Source: Eublepharis macularius (Eukaryota > Chordata > Lepidosauria > Squamata > Eublepharidae). From it: a DNA stretch of 64,000 nt. The stretch lies in the NCBI RefSeq assembly GCF_028583425.1, contig NC_072797.1:24648001-24712000 (forward strand). The letters are read 5' to 3'. Each line of letters begins with the position of its first letter. Position 1 is the stretch's first letter. The notes beneath the pieces are model-generated. The model was not told where the DNA came from and made no database searches. It was given only the letters and a program-made list of their open reading frames with translations. Both the position numbers and the translations under genes were made by a program. Positions 22,255 through 34,139 of this stretch are shown one piece after another.

Positions 22255-25200
22255 ATGGAGTGTAAAATTATATCTTGGAATGTAAATGGACTAAACTCAC
22301 CTTGTAAACGTAAGGTTATTTTCCACTGGCTTGTAAAACAGAAATGTAAAATTGTATGCCTACAAGAGACACATATTAGAAAGCAAGATGTAAAATATTT
22401 GAAAATGGCAAAACTTGGAAAAGAATTTGTAGCTGCCTCCAAACAGAAAAAGAGGGGTGTTGTGTTGTATATAAAGGAGGAACTACAGCCTAAAGTGGTG
22501 TTCAGTGATGTTGAAGCTCGATATTTGGTGGTGGAAATAATTTGGAATTCAAAAAAGACATTGGTGATTGGAATTTATGCACCTAACGGTGCAAAAGAAA
22601 ATTTTTTTATGGACTTACAAAAACAGTTAGATGAACTGTCTTATGACCAAATAATATCGGCAGGCGATTTTAATGGAGTTACAAACTTGGAGGAAGACAA
22701 GAAATCTAAGACTACACACACAAAAAAAGAGGACTATTACCAAAGTCATTTTTTGCAATCACGAAACAGGAAAGTTTAGAGGATGTATGGAGGAGACAGT
22801 ATTCTCCTTACTCTGCAAGACACTCTACACTATCAAGAATTGATAGGATCTGGGCCTCCAAAGAACTGTCGCTCTGGACTAAAGAGGTGGAAATAATGCC
22901 AAAGGTAGGCTCAGATCATAATCCAATTGTGTGGAAATTTGGTAAGAATACTAAAAGAAGGATGGAGAATAAATGAAGACCTGTTACAAACGGAAGAGAA
23001 TATTGCGTTGCTGCGAAGAGAGACCAAGTTCTTTTTGCAATACAATTTGAATAAAGAAGTATCGATAAATAAGGTTTGGGACACATATAAGGCCGTGATC
23101 AGAGGGATACTAATGTACTTGAATGCGAGAGACAGGAGGAAAAAGGAGGAGAAAAGACAAGAAATTATGGAAAAAATTAAAGCCAAAGAGATTCAGCTTA
23201 AAAAGAGACCAGGGTCGAATCCACATTCACCCATTACCCGCATGTTTATCGGATATCTTCCATTTGCCTCCAATCCGCGATTTTTTCCTCTTTGTTCACA
23301 TTCCTGCTTCCAATCCGTCTTTCTCGCGCGGCCCTCCGGTCACACGGCCGCTCGAAAACCACTTTTTTGGGCGGGACCTTTTTTTCCCGCCCATTTTTTA
23401 AATTTTTTTGAGCGCACTTTTCCGTTATTTCGATCTTGCCTTATAAAGAAACATCATTGAAGATAATGATGCCTCTCTTTCCCCCACTGACAGCACTGAT
23501 GGCTCTCTCCCGTTTCTTTTTTGGAAATTTGGAAGCATGTGGGAAGCTTTCATGGGCATTTCCTATGCAGTACAGTTCAGTGCCTGAATTTTACTGAAGT
23601 TTCACTTCCTTGGAGTGTCATTATTTCGATATTTCATAATTTCGATATTACAGTAATATAAAATAAAAAAAATAAAAAACAGTTAAAAAGGAAGTTTCGC
23701 GAGTCCGTTCTGAGGATGGATTCACCCTAAAATGATTTTTCAAACTACCAGATTTGATTCAGAAACAGCATAATCAATAAATCCAATGCTATGAAGTCAA
23801 AAACAGTCTTTCGCAGACTACGGAGCACTTGCAAGTTGAATCAGCCAATAGGAACTCTTGGAACGGCCGGAGAGACAGGAAGTGGGGTGGTTTTTAAAAA
23901 AAACACGTAAATTGCGCATTGGCCCGTTCACGGCTACCATGAAACTCCCGTTGAAAACCTGTGACCGCATATTCGGGAGAAATGCAAATGAAATGTGTCT
24001 GTTTAATGAGGTAATGTGACCGGCATTCGGGATTGCGTGGGGAATGCGGGGAACATGCGACTTAGAATGAGTAATGTGGATTCGACCCAGGCAAAAAGAA
24101 AATATATCAGGATATAAAAATATTGCAAGAACAGTTATCGGCAATGAACAACAAAGAATTGGAGTGGAATTTAAAGAGGATGAATCAGAGGTCATTTGAA
24201 GGTGCAAATAAACCTGGGAAATATTTGGCATGGCAACTAAAAAAGAGGAAGGAGAAGAAAATTATCAGTACGATACGAGAAGATGATAAGCTATTAAGTG
24301 ATCAAGTCGCCATTAGTAGAGACTTTTTTAAATTTTATGCAAAATTATACCAAAAAAAAGAGGTGAACAAAGATTCAATAGCGGAATATTTAGATAAGAT
24401 GAAACTTCCGACACTCTCTGAAGAATGGAAAGAGAAATTGAATAAGGAAGTGACAGAAGAAGAAATAAAAGAAGCTATTCAAGCAACGAAATTGGGGAAG
24501 GCGCCAGGCCCGGATGGATTAACGGCAAAATTTTATAAAATAATGGGCCAAGAATTGGCACCTCTCCTGAAAGAGGTGATGAATGGTGCTATGCAGGATC
24601 AAGGGATTCCTGATTCTTGGAAGGAGGCTAACATATCATTGATTCCAAAAGAAGGACAAGATTTGACTAATGTTAAAAATTATAGACCAAATTCATTGTT
24701 GAACAATGATTATAAAATATTTGCAAAGGTGTTGGCGGAAAGAATTAAAGGATGGATGTCAGAATTCATTGCAGATGAACAAGCGGGATTTTTACCTAAC
24801 AGACAAATTAAAGACAATCTGAGAACAGTAATAAATGCTATTGAATACTATGATAAGCATTGTGATAAGGAGGTTGGTTTCTTTTTCGTAGACGCAGAAA
24901 AAGCATTTGACAATCTGAACTGGGACTTTATTTTCGCCACCATGGAAAAGCTGCAAATGGGAGAAAAGTTCTTACAAGCAGTTAAAGGAATTTATAAAGA
25001 CCAAAGTGCAGTGATTGTAGTGAACGACGATTTGACAAAAAAATTGAAAATAAGCAAAGGCACAAGGCAAGGCTGCCCATTGTCTCCATTGCTGTTCATA
25101 TTGATTTTGGAGATATTGATGATTCAGATACGAGAGGACGACACAATCCGAGGTATAAAGATAAGAGAGTTTACCTACAAGGTCAGAGCATTTGCGGATG

Positions 25201-26871
25201 ACATAATGTTGATTGTAGAGGATCCAATTGACAATATGCCAAAGGTAATAAAGAAGATAAAGGAATTTGGAGATCTGGCTGGTTTTTTTGTAAAAAAAAA
25301 GAAGTCGAAGATACTATGCAAAAATATGACCAAACAGAAACAACAAGAACTGATGGAATTAACGGACTGCGAGGTAACAAACAAAGTAAAATATTTGGGA
25401 ATTGAACTAACCGCAAAAAATATAGACTTATTTAAGAACAACTATGAGAAGTTGTGGATACAAATAGAGAGAGATTTGATAAAGTGGAACAAATTGAATT
25501 TATCATGGCTGGGCAGAATTGCGACAATAAAAATGAATGTTTTACCTCGTGTGATGTTTCTGTTACAAAACGATTCCGATTATTCGAGACTCTAAACAAT
25601 TTGAAAAATGGCAAAGAAAAATTTTGAATTTTGTGTGGGCAGGCAAAAAACCACGTGTTAAAATGAAAGTGTTACAGGATGCGAAAGAAAGAGGTGGCTT
25701 GCAACTGCCCAACTTAAGACTGTATTATGAAGCAATTTGTTTGACATGGATAAAGGATTGGATAATGTTGAAAAATCGCAAGCTTCTGGCATTGGAAGGT
25801 TATAAGAAAATATTTGGATGGCATGCATACCTATGGTACAATAAAATAAAAGTGGACTCTCTGTTTCTGCATCACTATATTAGAAGAAGCCTCTTCACAA
25901 TCTGGAAGAAATATAAGATGTATCTGGAAGATCAAATCCCCTCTTGGGTGGTCCCGTATGAAGTAATAGACCCGAGAACTGTTGAGAATGAACAGCAACA
26001 TTTAACTTACAAGGAGATAACACAAATACAATATTCAACATTAAGAATAAAGTCACAAGAAGAATTGTGTCCTTGCTATAGTTGGTTTCAATATAGACAG
26101 ATAAGGGATCTTTACAAATCGGACTGTTCAAGGGGAGGAATAAGAATGGAAAATACAGAATTGGAAGAAGTAATGCTACAAGAAGGCAAAAAACAAATTT
26201 CAAAGATCTATAAGATACTTCTAAAATGGTACACTGAGGATGAAACAGTGAAAGTACAGATGGTGAAGTGGGCAATAAATTTTCATAAAGAAATAGCAAT
26301 GGAGGCATGGGAGCACTTGTGGAAGACTACAATTAAGATTACAACGTGTACGAATATTAAAGAAAATGTTTACAAGATGATATACAGATGGTACCTAACA
26401 CCGAAGAAAGTTGCGCTGGGGAACGCTAAAATGTCAGATAAGTGCTGGAAATACAAAAAGCACGAAGGATCATTATACCATATGTGGTGGACTTGTGAAG
26501 TAGCGAAGCAGTACTGGGGAGATATAATAGAAGTAATTAATGAGGTGTTACAAACCCAAATAAATAAGAACCCAGAACTGCTGCTACTAAACTTGGGAAT
26601 GGAGAATGTTCCAGTGCAAAATAGAACATTGTTATTTTATATGACAGCTGCAGCAAGATTACTGTATGCGCAGAAATGGAAAGTGCAAGAAGTACCTACT
26701 GTAGAGGACTGGATTTACAAATTGCTGTACATGGCAGAGATGGATAAAATGACAAGAAAACTTAAAGACCTGGATCCGGGACAGTATTTGGCGGACTGGG
26801 CGAAACTGAAACAATTTTTGGAAAAAAAATGGGATGTGAAAGGAGAACTGTGGCAGTTTGAGAACTTTTGA
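22255..26871 (+). pseudogene. L1 ORF2 (endonuclease + reverse transcriptase), broken
   Basis: Starts ATG 22255 with the apurinic-type endonuclease (IISWNVNGLNSP, LQETHI, GDFN, later SDHNPIVW in another frame). The reverse transcriptase has GKAPGPDGLTAKFY, FFFVDAEKAFDNLNW, GTRQGCPLSPLLF and AFADDIMLI, so the catalytic aspartates remain. The C-terminal domain runs to 26871. Frames shift near 22770, near 22940 and near 25570, and an 886-bp element interrupts it at 23207-24092. In the C-terminal CCHC-like motif the second Cys is Tyr (codon 26452-26454). Confidence 0.92.
23207..24092. mobile_element. Inverted-repeat DNA element nested in L1 ORF2
   Basis: The ends are inverted repeats (ccagggtcgaatccacatt at 23209 and the complement of cctgggtcgaatccacatt at 24091). 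AAAAAGA stands on both sides (23200-23206, 24093-24099). Removing the insert and one AAAAAGA leaves the L1 reading frame continuous, so it is a clean insertion. It holds no transposase ORF. The superfamily is unclear because the flank is low-complexity and the exact duplication length is uncertain. Confidence 0.8.
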
Positions 26872-27272
26872 AATAAGTCATTTTAAACAGAAGAGAGAAG
26901 TGACTTTACCATTAAGAATTTATATCTATTTTAATCTAAGCTTGGATTATAACATAGCAGAAGAGGGGTGAGATTTAGAATTGATTTTTTAAAGAATAAG
27001 ATAGGGAGGTTACGATAAGTAATACCTTTCTCAGAGTATATGAATAAGGGAATAGTTAAATAAATATACTGATGGGGCATACTATATATACTATTATGTT
27101 GGTAGATCAGATTGTATATTATATAATGAATGTGCAGTATGGTGCTGTGTGCGGTGCCACATTGGCGGCAGGGCGCACAGTAGAGGTGTTAATACATATT
27201 ATAATGACAATAGTATATTTGATAGAATATATGTTTAAAAGAAATAGAGTATGTTTAAACTAAGACTTTTGT

Positions 27273-27397
27273 TATATATTATATTATATTATATTATATT
27301 ATATTATATTATATTATATTATATTATATTATATTATATTATATTATATTATATTATATTATATTATATTATATTATATTATATTATATTATATTAT
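27273..27397. repeat. (ATATT)n microsatellite
   Basis: About 24 uninterrupted copies of a pentamer inside the L1 3' UTR. Confidence 0.97.
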
Positions 27398-29297
27398 ACT
27401 GGTCTGCTATATTGAGGGGTATAAGATTTATACTATATTGATAGTATAATTGATAGATGTATATTATACTGATAGAATATTTGACAGTATAATTGATAGA
27501 AGCATGCTATATTGATAGGATAGAATGTGCTTAGACTAAGGGAATTATCAAGTAGGGTAAGGGTTGGAAAGCTGTTGGAAGTCGATAGAGAGGGGGGAGG
27601 AAAAGGGTGGGGGATAGGGTTAATTAGATATTGAGGGAATGTATGTATTGAATTTGAAAAGTATACTCACCAATAAAAATTTTCTTAAAAAAAAAAAGAC
27701 ACGTGGAAACGGCCAAAGTTGGTGTCATGGGCCCATAGCTGACACTTGGTGGCATCCAGGGCAGCTAAGTGGTCAGGATACCCCACCAAGTCCCCCCCCC
27801 CCCCGCCCAGTTCAACTGAGCCTAAGACCACTCTTGCCACTGGGAGTTTTCAGGGTTTTTTTTAAAAAAAAAATGGTATTTGCATATTGTTATAACAATC
27901 TGTTATAACAATTTGATAAATTCCCAGCCTTCATTTTAAAAAAACCTAACCCTCCAGCCCCTTTTAGTTGCTGAGATATGCCCTTTCCTTTATATCTATG
28001 CCACTTTTTTTTTTTAAAAAAAAGTGATATCTGGGGATTCAGAGAACTGGACACAGGGATTGTTATAACATTATAATGATAAAATGATATTCAAGTTCTG
28101 ATTTTAAAAAATAAAAAAATCCTGGTGGCGAGGTTGGCAAAACGGTCCCCAGGGGGACAGGGGCAGAGGAAATGTGCATGGGACTGGGAAAATCCAAACT
28201 TTCCCAGCTTTACAGCAGCCATCCAAGCTTCATTGTGATCTTCCCCAAAACTGTGCAGCAAAGTAGGTTTGGAGATGATCAGAATAAAAACGGAGAATCC
28301 GGGAAGTGCATGAATGCACCACCATGCTGTAGAGAAGCAGGAAAAAAAATCCTGCTTCCCACCAGCATCAAACTAGGGATGATTATCCCATGTGGAAAAG
28401 ATGTAGAAAAGGGCTACTGAGAGGGAAACCCCTGGTCACCCTGAGAAAATTGTGTGATTTGTTGAAAATGATGCTTGGTTGCATCTGGGGAGCATGAGGG
28501 AACCCCGGAAGGAATCTTTGTCTGGGGACCAATAGTGGCAGCTCTGACCATGCCACATGTTGCATGTGTGGATCAGGTGTCAGGATTACCAAGGGCATTG
28601 TCATGATTCTGAGGCCTTGGGCAAAAGTCCAGAATGGGGCCCTGGAATCACCACCATCTCCTGCTACCCCCGCCAGGACCAAGCAAGGCGTGACCCTCAC
28701 CATGGGCGAAGTGGGCGGAAGACACTGCTACTGCCCAAGCCCCAAATGGGGCAGGCCCAAGGGGTGACAGAAGCCTGCTCTTCTTCTTCCCCCCCCTTCT
28801 CTGAGGAAGCAGGGCTGTGGTCAGTTGGGCTCTCCCAAACTCAGAGCCCATGGAAGGTGCCCATGTTGCCCGTTACCTAAGAGTGCCCCTGAGATTACTA
28901 ATAGAAAACCAGACGTAGACCATGAGTCACTCCTTCTTCCCTCCAATGTTCCGTAAAACTCTCCTTTTATGTAAAGCAGCAGCGGGAAATTCTGCTATGA
29001 CTGAAAAAAAGGCCAGCTCCTTTTGTGATTTGATTTGCCCTTTAAAAATATTGGCCTTGTATTTTTTTTTCTTTGCTCGCCAACAAAGGGATTCACATGG
29101 AGAATGTCTTACCTCATGTTCAAGAATAGCATCCTGAATAGCATCTACGTGGCAACAAAAGACAATAACCACTGCCAGGAGTGACAAAGACAAGATATTT
29201 GGAGATGGCTATGTGGGAAAGAGCTGAGGTCAATGATTCCCTCATTCATACAGGAGCAGGGCATGAAAGAGACCATGTTTCCTATTTAGTTAGAGAC

Positions 29298-29463
29298 CTG
29301 GCATCAGACCTGGGTTTGATGTTCCTTGGAGGGAGAACTGGAGCTGGTGCTGTTGATGGGTGGGAAGCTGGAGGTGGCGGAGGTGGAGGAGGTGCAGCCT
29401 GTGTGGCTGAAACGGAGGGAGGAATTGGAGAAGGTAAAGGCATTGAATGGGATTCGTTGGAAC
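29298..29463 (-). CDS. FYB1: FYB1 exon 2, proline-rich segment
   Basis: The exon covers about residues 375-429, with a run of eight prolines followed by VLPPRNIKP, the block that in mammalian ADAP precedes the tyrosine motifs and belongs to the SKAP1-binding proline-rich region. The acceptor ccccccag precedes 29463. It is entered in phase 1 from the large exon and leaves in phase 2 at AG|GTCTCT. A second possible donor, AG|GTCTGA, lies 12 bases earlier and would drop four residues in frame. I prefer the later one because it keeps the alignment with the human SDAR/FDLK position. Confidence 0.9.
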
Positions 29464-29654
29464 CTGGGGGGAAAACACAAAGGAAAGTGGCATTAAAGAC
29501 AACCATCATATTTAGAAGATGATATCTCACTCACACTATGAACCTCGCTTTGTAAGATGAATGAAAAATGTACTTTCTATACATTCTGGCCCTTTATCAA
29601 CTGACAGCGGTGCCTCTTCTTCCTTCTGTTAGGCTGCCTTTTAAACTGTTATGA

Positions 29655-29850
29655 AGATAGTTTCAGGTGGTTAGCCATATTGATTTGTAGTAGAAGAGCA
29701 AGATATGGGTCCAGTAGCACCTTAAATACCAACAAGATTTCAGGGTATGACCTTCTGAGAGTCAGAGAGTCATCTGACAAAGGGAGCTCTAACTCTTGAA
29801 AGTGCATGCCCTGGAAATCTCGATGGTCGTTAAGGTGCTGCTGGACCTGA
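29655..29850. repeat. Interspersed 'ccagtagcaccttaa' repeat
   Basis: Reads ggtggttagccatattg, agtagaagagcaagat, gtccagtagcaccttaaata, then an inverted return gttaaggtgctgctggacct. A shorter relative is at 55665-55805. I know this type as a common squamate repeat but cannot name its family. Confidence 0.6.
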
Positions 29851-29917
29851 ATATTATTTTTCAAACGGTTATATATTTGAATGTCTAAGTGAATCTGCAG
29901 TTCTGTTTCACTTGTGT

Positions 29918-30075
29918 GTGTTGTCAAGTTGCAGCTGACTTAGAGGAAGTTTGCTGTAGCAACCTTGGCCTTCTTTGGTGGTCTCCCATCCAAATACTGA
30001 CCAGGGCCAATCCTGCTGAGTGTCTGAGATCTGATGACAGCATGCTACCTGCACCATTCAGGTGCAGCTGGTTAT
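29918..30075 (-). mobile_element. 5S rRNA-derived SINE, copy 2 (diverged)
   Basis: The complement contains ggattggccctggtcagtat and ttggatgggagaccacca, the 5S internal promoter region, after a degraded ctgatctg segment. The distal body is short. Confidence 0.7.
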
Positions 30076-30404
30076 GATCAGCTAATCTGTTGTATCTAAT
30101 AGTTTTATTTATTGTGTCCTATGTTTCATCATGGGACCAGCTTTGTGTTACTCTTACTGAGAAAGTTACATGGTTAACAGGCTAATATGTTACACAAACA
30201 TTTTTAAAAACATGACATGTTCATCCTTTGCCTTACTGAAAAGAAAAAAAGAAGAGCAATGTTGTTTCTTAAAAAACTGCAAAACCATGTTGGGGATTGG
30301 GATGCAAAGACTTTCTTGGCACTAGCCAATTAATAGCATTCACAACAGGCTTTTAAAACTGAAAATCAGGAGGGCCAATTATTTTCTGTGCAAAAGTACA
30401 GGTT

Positions 30405-30545
30405 ATATGGTTGCCAATCTCATGCTTGCCTCAGCCTTCTATGTGAGGGCATGGCAGGCATTTATAGGGAAGAACCAATGGGCATGAGGGGAGAGTTGTA
30501 ATTCCAGGAGATATCCAGGCCACATGTGGAGATTGGCAACCCTAA
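30405..30545. repeat. 'ggttgccaat / attggcaaccct' repeat
   Basis: Inverted-end repeat beginning ggttgccaatctc and ending gagattggcaaccc, the same end type as 16910-17126. Confidence 0.55.
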
Positions 30546-31104
30546 TTTGCTGGTATATCCTCTCCTCAGAACATGACCATGAGGAAGAAAGGTATATTTG
30601 TACGGAAGGTCTGCCTTAAGCTTGAGAGACAGCCATCACATGTGGCAGTCTTTTCGAATATTGAAAGGATACTGAATTATTTCTTATTTATTATACCACA
30701 GGGATTGTAAAGTGGGTGGGAGATGTGTGGGAGATGATACTTGAATTTTCTACCTGAGACCCCAGACACCTTGAGCAAAGTCTGAGCTCCTTTGTATTTT
30801 TCTGAGCAATGTCTCTTTCATCTTATTCCACTTGAAGTGCGAGAACAGCCATTAAAGTTTATTGCAGTTTAATATCTCATTTTTCTTCACTGTATAATCT
30901 TTTAGAGAGAATCTTGCTTATCTGGCAAAACCTTGCCCAGGGGAAATTCTGGGGCATTTGGGAAGGTACGTGTTTGCAGATGAGGTTATAAAACAAAGAA
31001 CCTCCAATGTTGCTTAAACCAACACCCACTTCCTTTTTTTGTCTGCTTCTGATAGACGGATGTTTTCTTCTCAGTTTCCCTGTCTTGCACATAGGCACTG
31101 AGGA

Positions 31105-31620
31105 GAAATTTATTTATTTACTAAGGGCCAGCAAAGCAGCTAACAAATTAAAATCTCATCTTAAAAACTATTAAAATCCATATACAAATACATCATTGAA
31201 ACAACTTAAACCAGAGCTTAAAATGATGGGGGGGGGGGGAGAATAAAAACAACAGTTTAAACACTGGAGAAGGAGGTGGGGTCACTGAGGGAACGCCAAG
31301 CAAAACAATAAAGCCTTCGCCTAATGGTGGAAGATGGCAACAGAAGGGGACAGGTCAATCTGCCTGGGGAAGAGAATTTGATGCTACTGGGATTGACCTC
31401 TCCAGAGTTACCACCTTCCTACTCTCTGAAAGCACAGGCAGCCAAAACAGTGCCTCTGCAGATGACTGTAGTGGTCATGTAGGCTGTTGGTCCCAAACCA
31501 TATAGGGCTTTAAATGTCAGCAAAGCACCTTGAATTGTGCCCGGAAACAAATTGGGAGCCCGCTAGCATTCACCTCAGGAATTTAAACATTGGCATTGCA
31601 CTCAATCCCACTGTAAGCTC
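31105..31620 (-). mobile_element. Degraded L2-like LINE remnant
   Basis: Begins with tttatttatttact (reversed tail), then ccaaaccatatagggcttta and caccttgaattgtgcccgga, words of an abundant squamate LINE. No reading frame survives. Confidence 0.45.
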
Positions 31621-32204
31621 ATTGCTGGCAAAAGGAAAACTATAAGATACAGGACATTCCTTCTCATGTCTTGAGAATGTATAATCTCCCCACAGGAGTC
31701 CATCTCCCTCTGACGTCATTCCTGCCTTCCTACTTTGAGAGGAAGAAATTACTATCTAGCTCTTTGGCCTTCCCAGTCTCTGTCCCGTTTAGGTTTGATA
31801 GTACAACAAAATGTGAGATGTCATCAGCATAACTGATAGCTGAAGTGGTCTTGGGAGAGAGACATGACGTATCCAATAGTTATCACAGTTCATCTTTATT
31901 GGTGGACTCAAGCCACGAAGGGCAAAGTCTTTACATAGAGATTCCATCTTGTCCACATGGAGAGAAACAATGGGAAGCAGAATTAAGGTAATGAAGGACT
32001 TTTAAAAGCTGCAACTTCAAGAATTTCTAGCCTATCCTAATTAAACATCATTTAGGATAATTATAGAATCCAGAGTTTAGAAGATGGTGTGTTTTTGCCA
32101 TTTCTTCATATCCTTGCTCAGCCTCATGCTTGAACAGACTCTTTTTAATTTTGTTTATAGTTTGAATCCTTGGATCCTGATCTCTTTAAACACACCATGC
32201 CTAT

Positions 32205-32425
32205 TTGGTAGGGTTAGCCTCCAGTTGGAGCCTGCAGATCCCCCAGAATGACAACTGGTCTCCAGATGACTGAGATCAGTTCCCCTGTAGCAAATGGCTG
32301 ATTTGGAGGCTGAATTCTATGCCTTATACTCCACTGAGGTCCCTACCCTTTCCAAACCTGACCGCTGCAGGCTCCATCCCCCAAATTTCCAGGAATATCC
32401 CATCCCAAAGTTGGCAACCTAATTC
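32205..32425. repeat. 'gggttagcctcc / ggcaaccta' repeat
   Basis: Member of the family at 16910-17126, with the internal gatcagttcccctgtag and ccaggaatatccc phrases. Confidence 0.6.
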
Positions 32426-32449
32426 TTCAGTCTGGCTCTCAAAAGAGTG

Positions 32450-32816
32450 GTAAGGGTCAGGGCCGGATCTAGGGTTCCCGGCACCCGGGACAACCCAAGT
32501 CCATCTGCCCTTGTGCACGCGCACAGTGAACTTTGTGATGTTATCACGCAGGGCGGGTGTGCTGCCAGCGGAGTGGCGGTAGCACTGGCGGCTGGGAGGC
32601 CACCCGCACCACTCGCCTGCCCCGCTGAAGGGGTGGCCACCTTGCTGTGCGCTCCCTGTGCTGCTGGGCAGGTGAATGGCATGGGCGGCCGCTCAGCCAC
32701 CCGTGCTGCCACCGGCACCCTCCCGGTGGCTGGCAGCTATGCCCGGTGCCCCCTCTTTGGTGGTGCTGGGGGCAGACTACCCCCCCTGCCCCCCTCAATC
32801 CGGCCCTGGTAAGGGT
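32450..32816. mobile_element. hAT-like GC-rich element, 8-bp duplication GTAAGGGT
   Basis: GTAAGGGT lies at 32450-32457 and 32809-32816. The 351-bp insert starts CAGGGCCGGATCTAGGG and ends CAATCCGGCCCTG. The inside is CpG-rich. Open frames here are by-products of GC content. Confidence 0.85.
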
Positions 32817-32974
32817 TATGGGCAGTGGGTGTGTTCATCATCCCTTGAGCACAATAGTTTGAAAGTGCGATAGATCATTCCTGTGCTAGCTAGTACTACT
32901 TAAGAGGGAAATGCAGCAACTAGGCTTAGCCTTTAAATAGAAATGCAGATACAGAGCACTAGATGTACAAATCT

Positions 32975-33305
32975 GTCTAGTAAAGGGTTCCCTGGTGCCC
33001 ACTGGTGGTGGGCAAGCTCCAGAGGGTTTGCCCCATTGCCTGCTGGTCTGCCAGTGATTGATGGGAGGTGGCAAGCTCCCTGGAGGTCACCTACTGCCAG
33101 TAGGCAGCCTGGGAACACACGTAGTATGCATGCTCCCGAGGGAACGCAACAACATCACTTCTGGGAGCGACGTCATCATGCCAGCTGCAAGAGTGCTTCC
33201 ACACTTCATTTGGGACCAATTTTGGAGAGACATGCTGGAGGCATGAGGTAAATTCCAGGCCCCCCATCCCACTGGGAAGGTAGAGGGACCTGGCAACTCT
33301 AGTCT
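32975..33305. repeat. GC-rich interspersed repeat
   Basis: Begins agtaaagggttccctggtgc, with cacttctgggagcgacgtca inside and gggacctggcaactct at the end. Same family as 888-1255. Confidence 0.55.
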
Positions 33306-34139
33306 AGCTGGAGATACTATTTCAGATTTGGAACTGGCAGCAACTCCTGTGCAGCGATAAGTTGGAACCCCACCCCAGGAGTAAGGAAAAGGGGTGACAG
33401 CACAGAGTGGAGACTTGGGATGGCCGTGGGGCTTTTCTGACTTCCCGGGATGCAAGAGAGAAAGGGGCTGGCAAGTCCTTCAGACAAGCTATTAAGATGT
33501 GTTCCTCAGGCACTTCTTAAATGGTGTTTGTATCTGGTTCCTGACATAGAAGTAAAAAAATATTTGGTTGTTTTTAGCAGAAAACAACCAGAAACTGCCT
33601 TATACCAAGTCAGACCACAGGCCCATAAAGGTGTATTCCAACTGGAAGAGGCTCTTCAAGTTCTCAGATTCTTTGGCCCATTTGGGGCTGAATTGGGCCC
33701 ACTGTGAAGCACAGGAGCTCTCCAGGGCCCTCCTGGCAGTAGTCCCACACTTCACAGCGGGCCAAATTGGACTCATTTGGTTACTAAAAAGGGATTATCT
33801 TGTCTAGGTCTGCAAAGATTAGGCCAATTAATGTAAAGCTTTATTTTTTCTGGTCCGTTTCATTGCAAAATCATGACCCTCCCCCCAGAAGTCAATTTCT
33901 CTTGCAAGTTCACATTAAATAGACAAGATGGCTAGGGAGTTTAGCTATTCTTGCCCCATTGTAGAACACTTGCAATTTTTGATGAGTGATGGCTTGCTGA
34001 AATGTCTTTCAGCTTTTTCCACAAACACTGGCAGCGTGCAAAGAATCCATAGGGACACTTCATTGAAAATTAGTTCCCACGGATTCAGTCTCTATATTGA
34101 AATAATTTCCATCTTGATTTTGTTCATCTGCTTCCCCAT

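Larger units (their letters stand above)
20550..27695 (+). mobile_element. Full-length L1 retrotransposon (mutated), with nested insert
   Basis: Flanked by a 17-bp target duplication AAGACACGTGGAAACGG at 20533-20549 and 27696-27712. It has a GC-rich 5' UTR (20550-21487), ORF1, ORF2, a 3' UTR with an (atatt)n array, and an A-rich tail after caataaaaat. Without the 886-bp nested element it is about 6.25 kb, a full-length L1. It is inactive now: ORF1 has an in-frame TGA and ORF2 is frameshifted in several places. Confidence 0.95.
18912..29297 (-). other. FYB1: FYB1 intron 2
   Basis: The 10.4-kb intron is dominated by a BovB remnant (19063-19560) and the nested MITE/L1/DNA-transposon block (20338-27714). 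From 27715 to 29297 I see A/T-rich and GC-rich stretches with repeat-like words but no delimited element and no exon. Confidence 0.75.

Noticed and set aside
27273..27397. CRISPR-like array
   Set aside because: It is a simple pentanucleotide microsatellite with no spacers.
29181..29522. Plus-strand ORF rich in glycine
   Set aside because: It is antisense to the proline-rich FYB1 exon 2; the glycine run is the complement of proline codons.
32447..32812. GC-rich ORFs on both strands
   Set aside because: They lie inside a hAT-like element and result from base composition.
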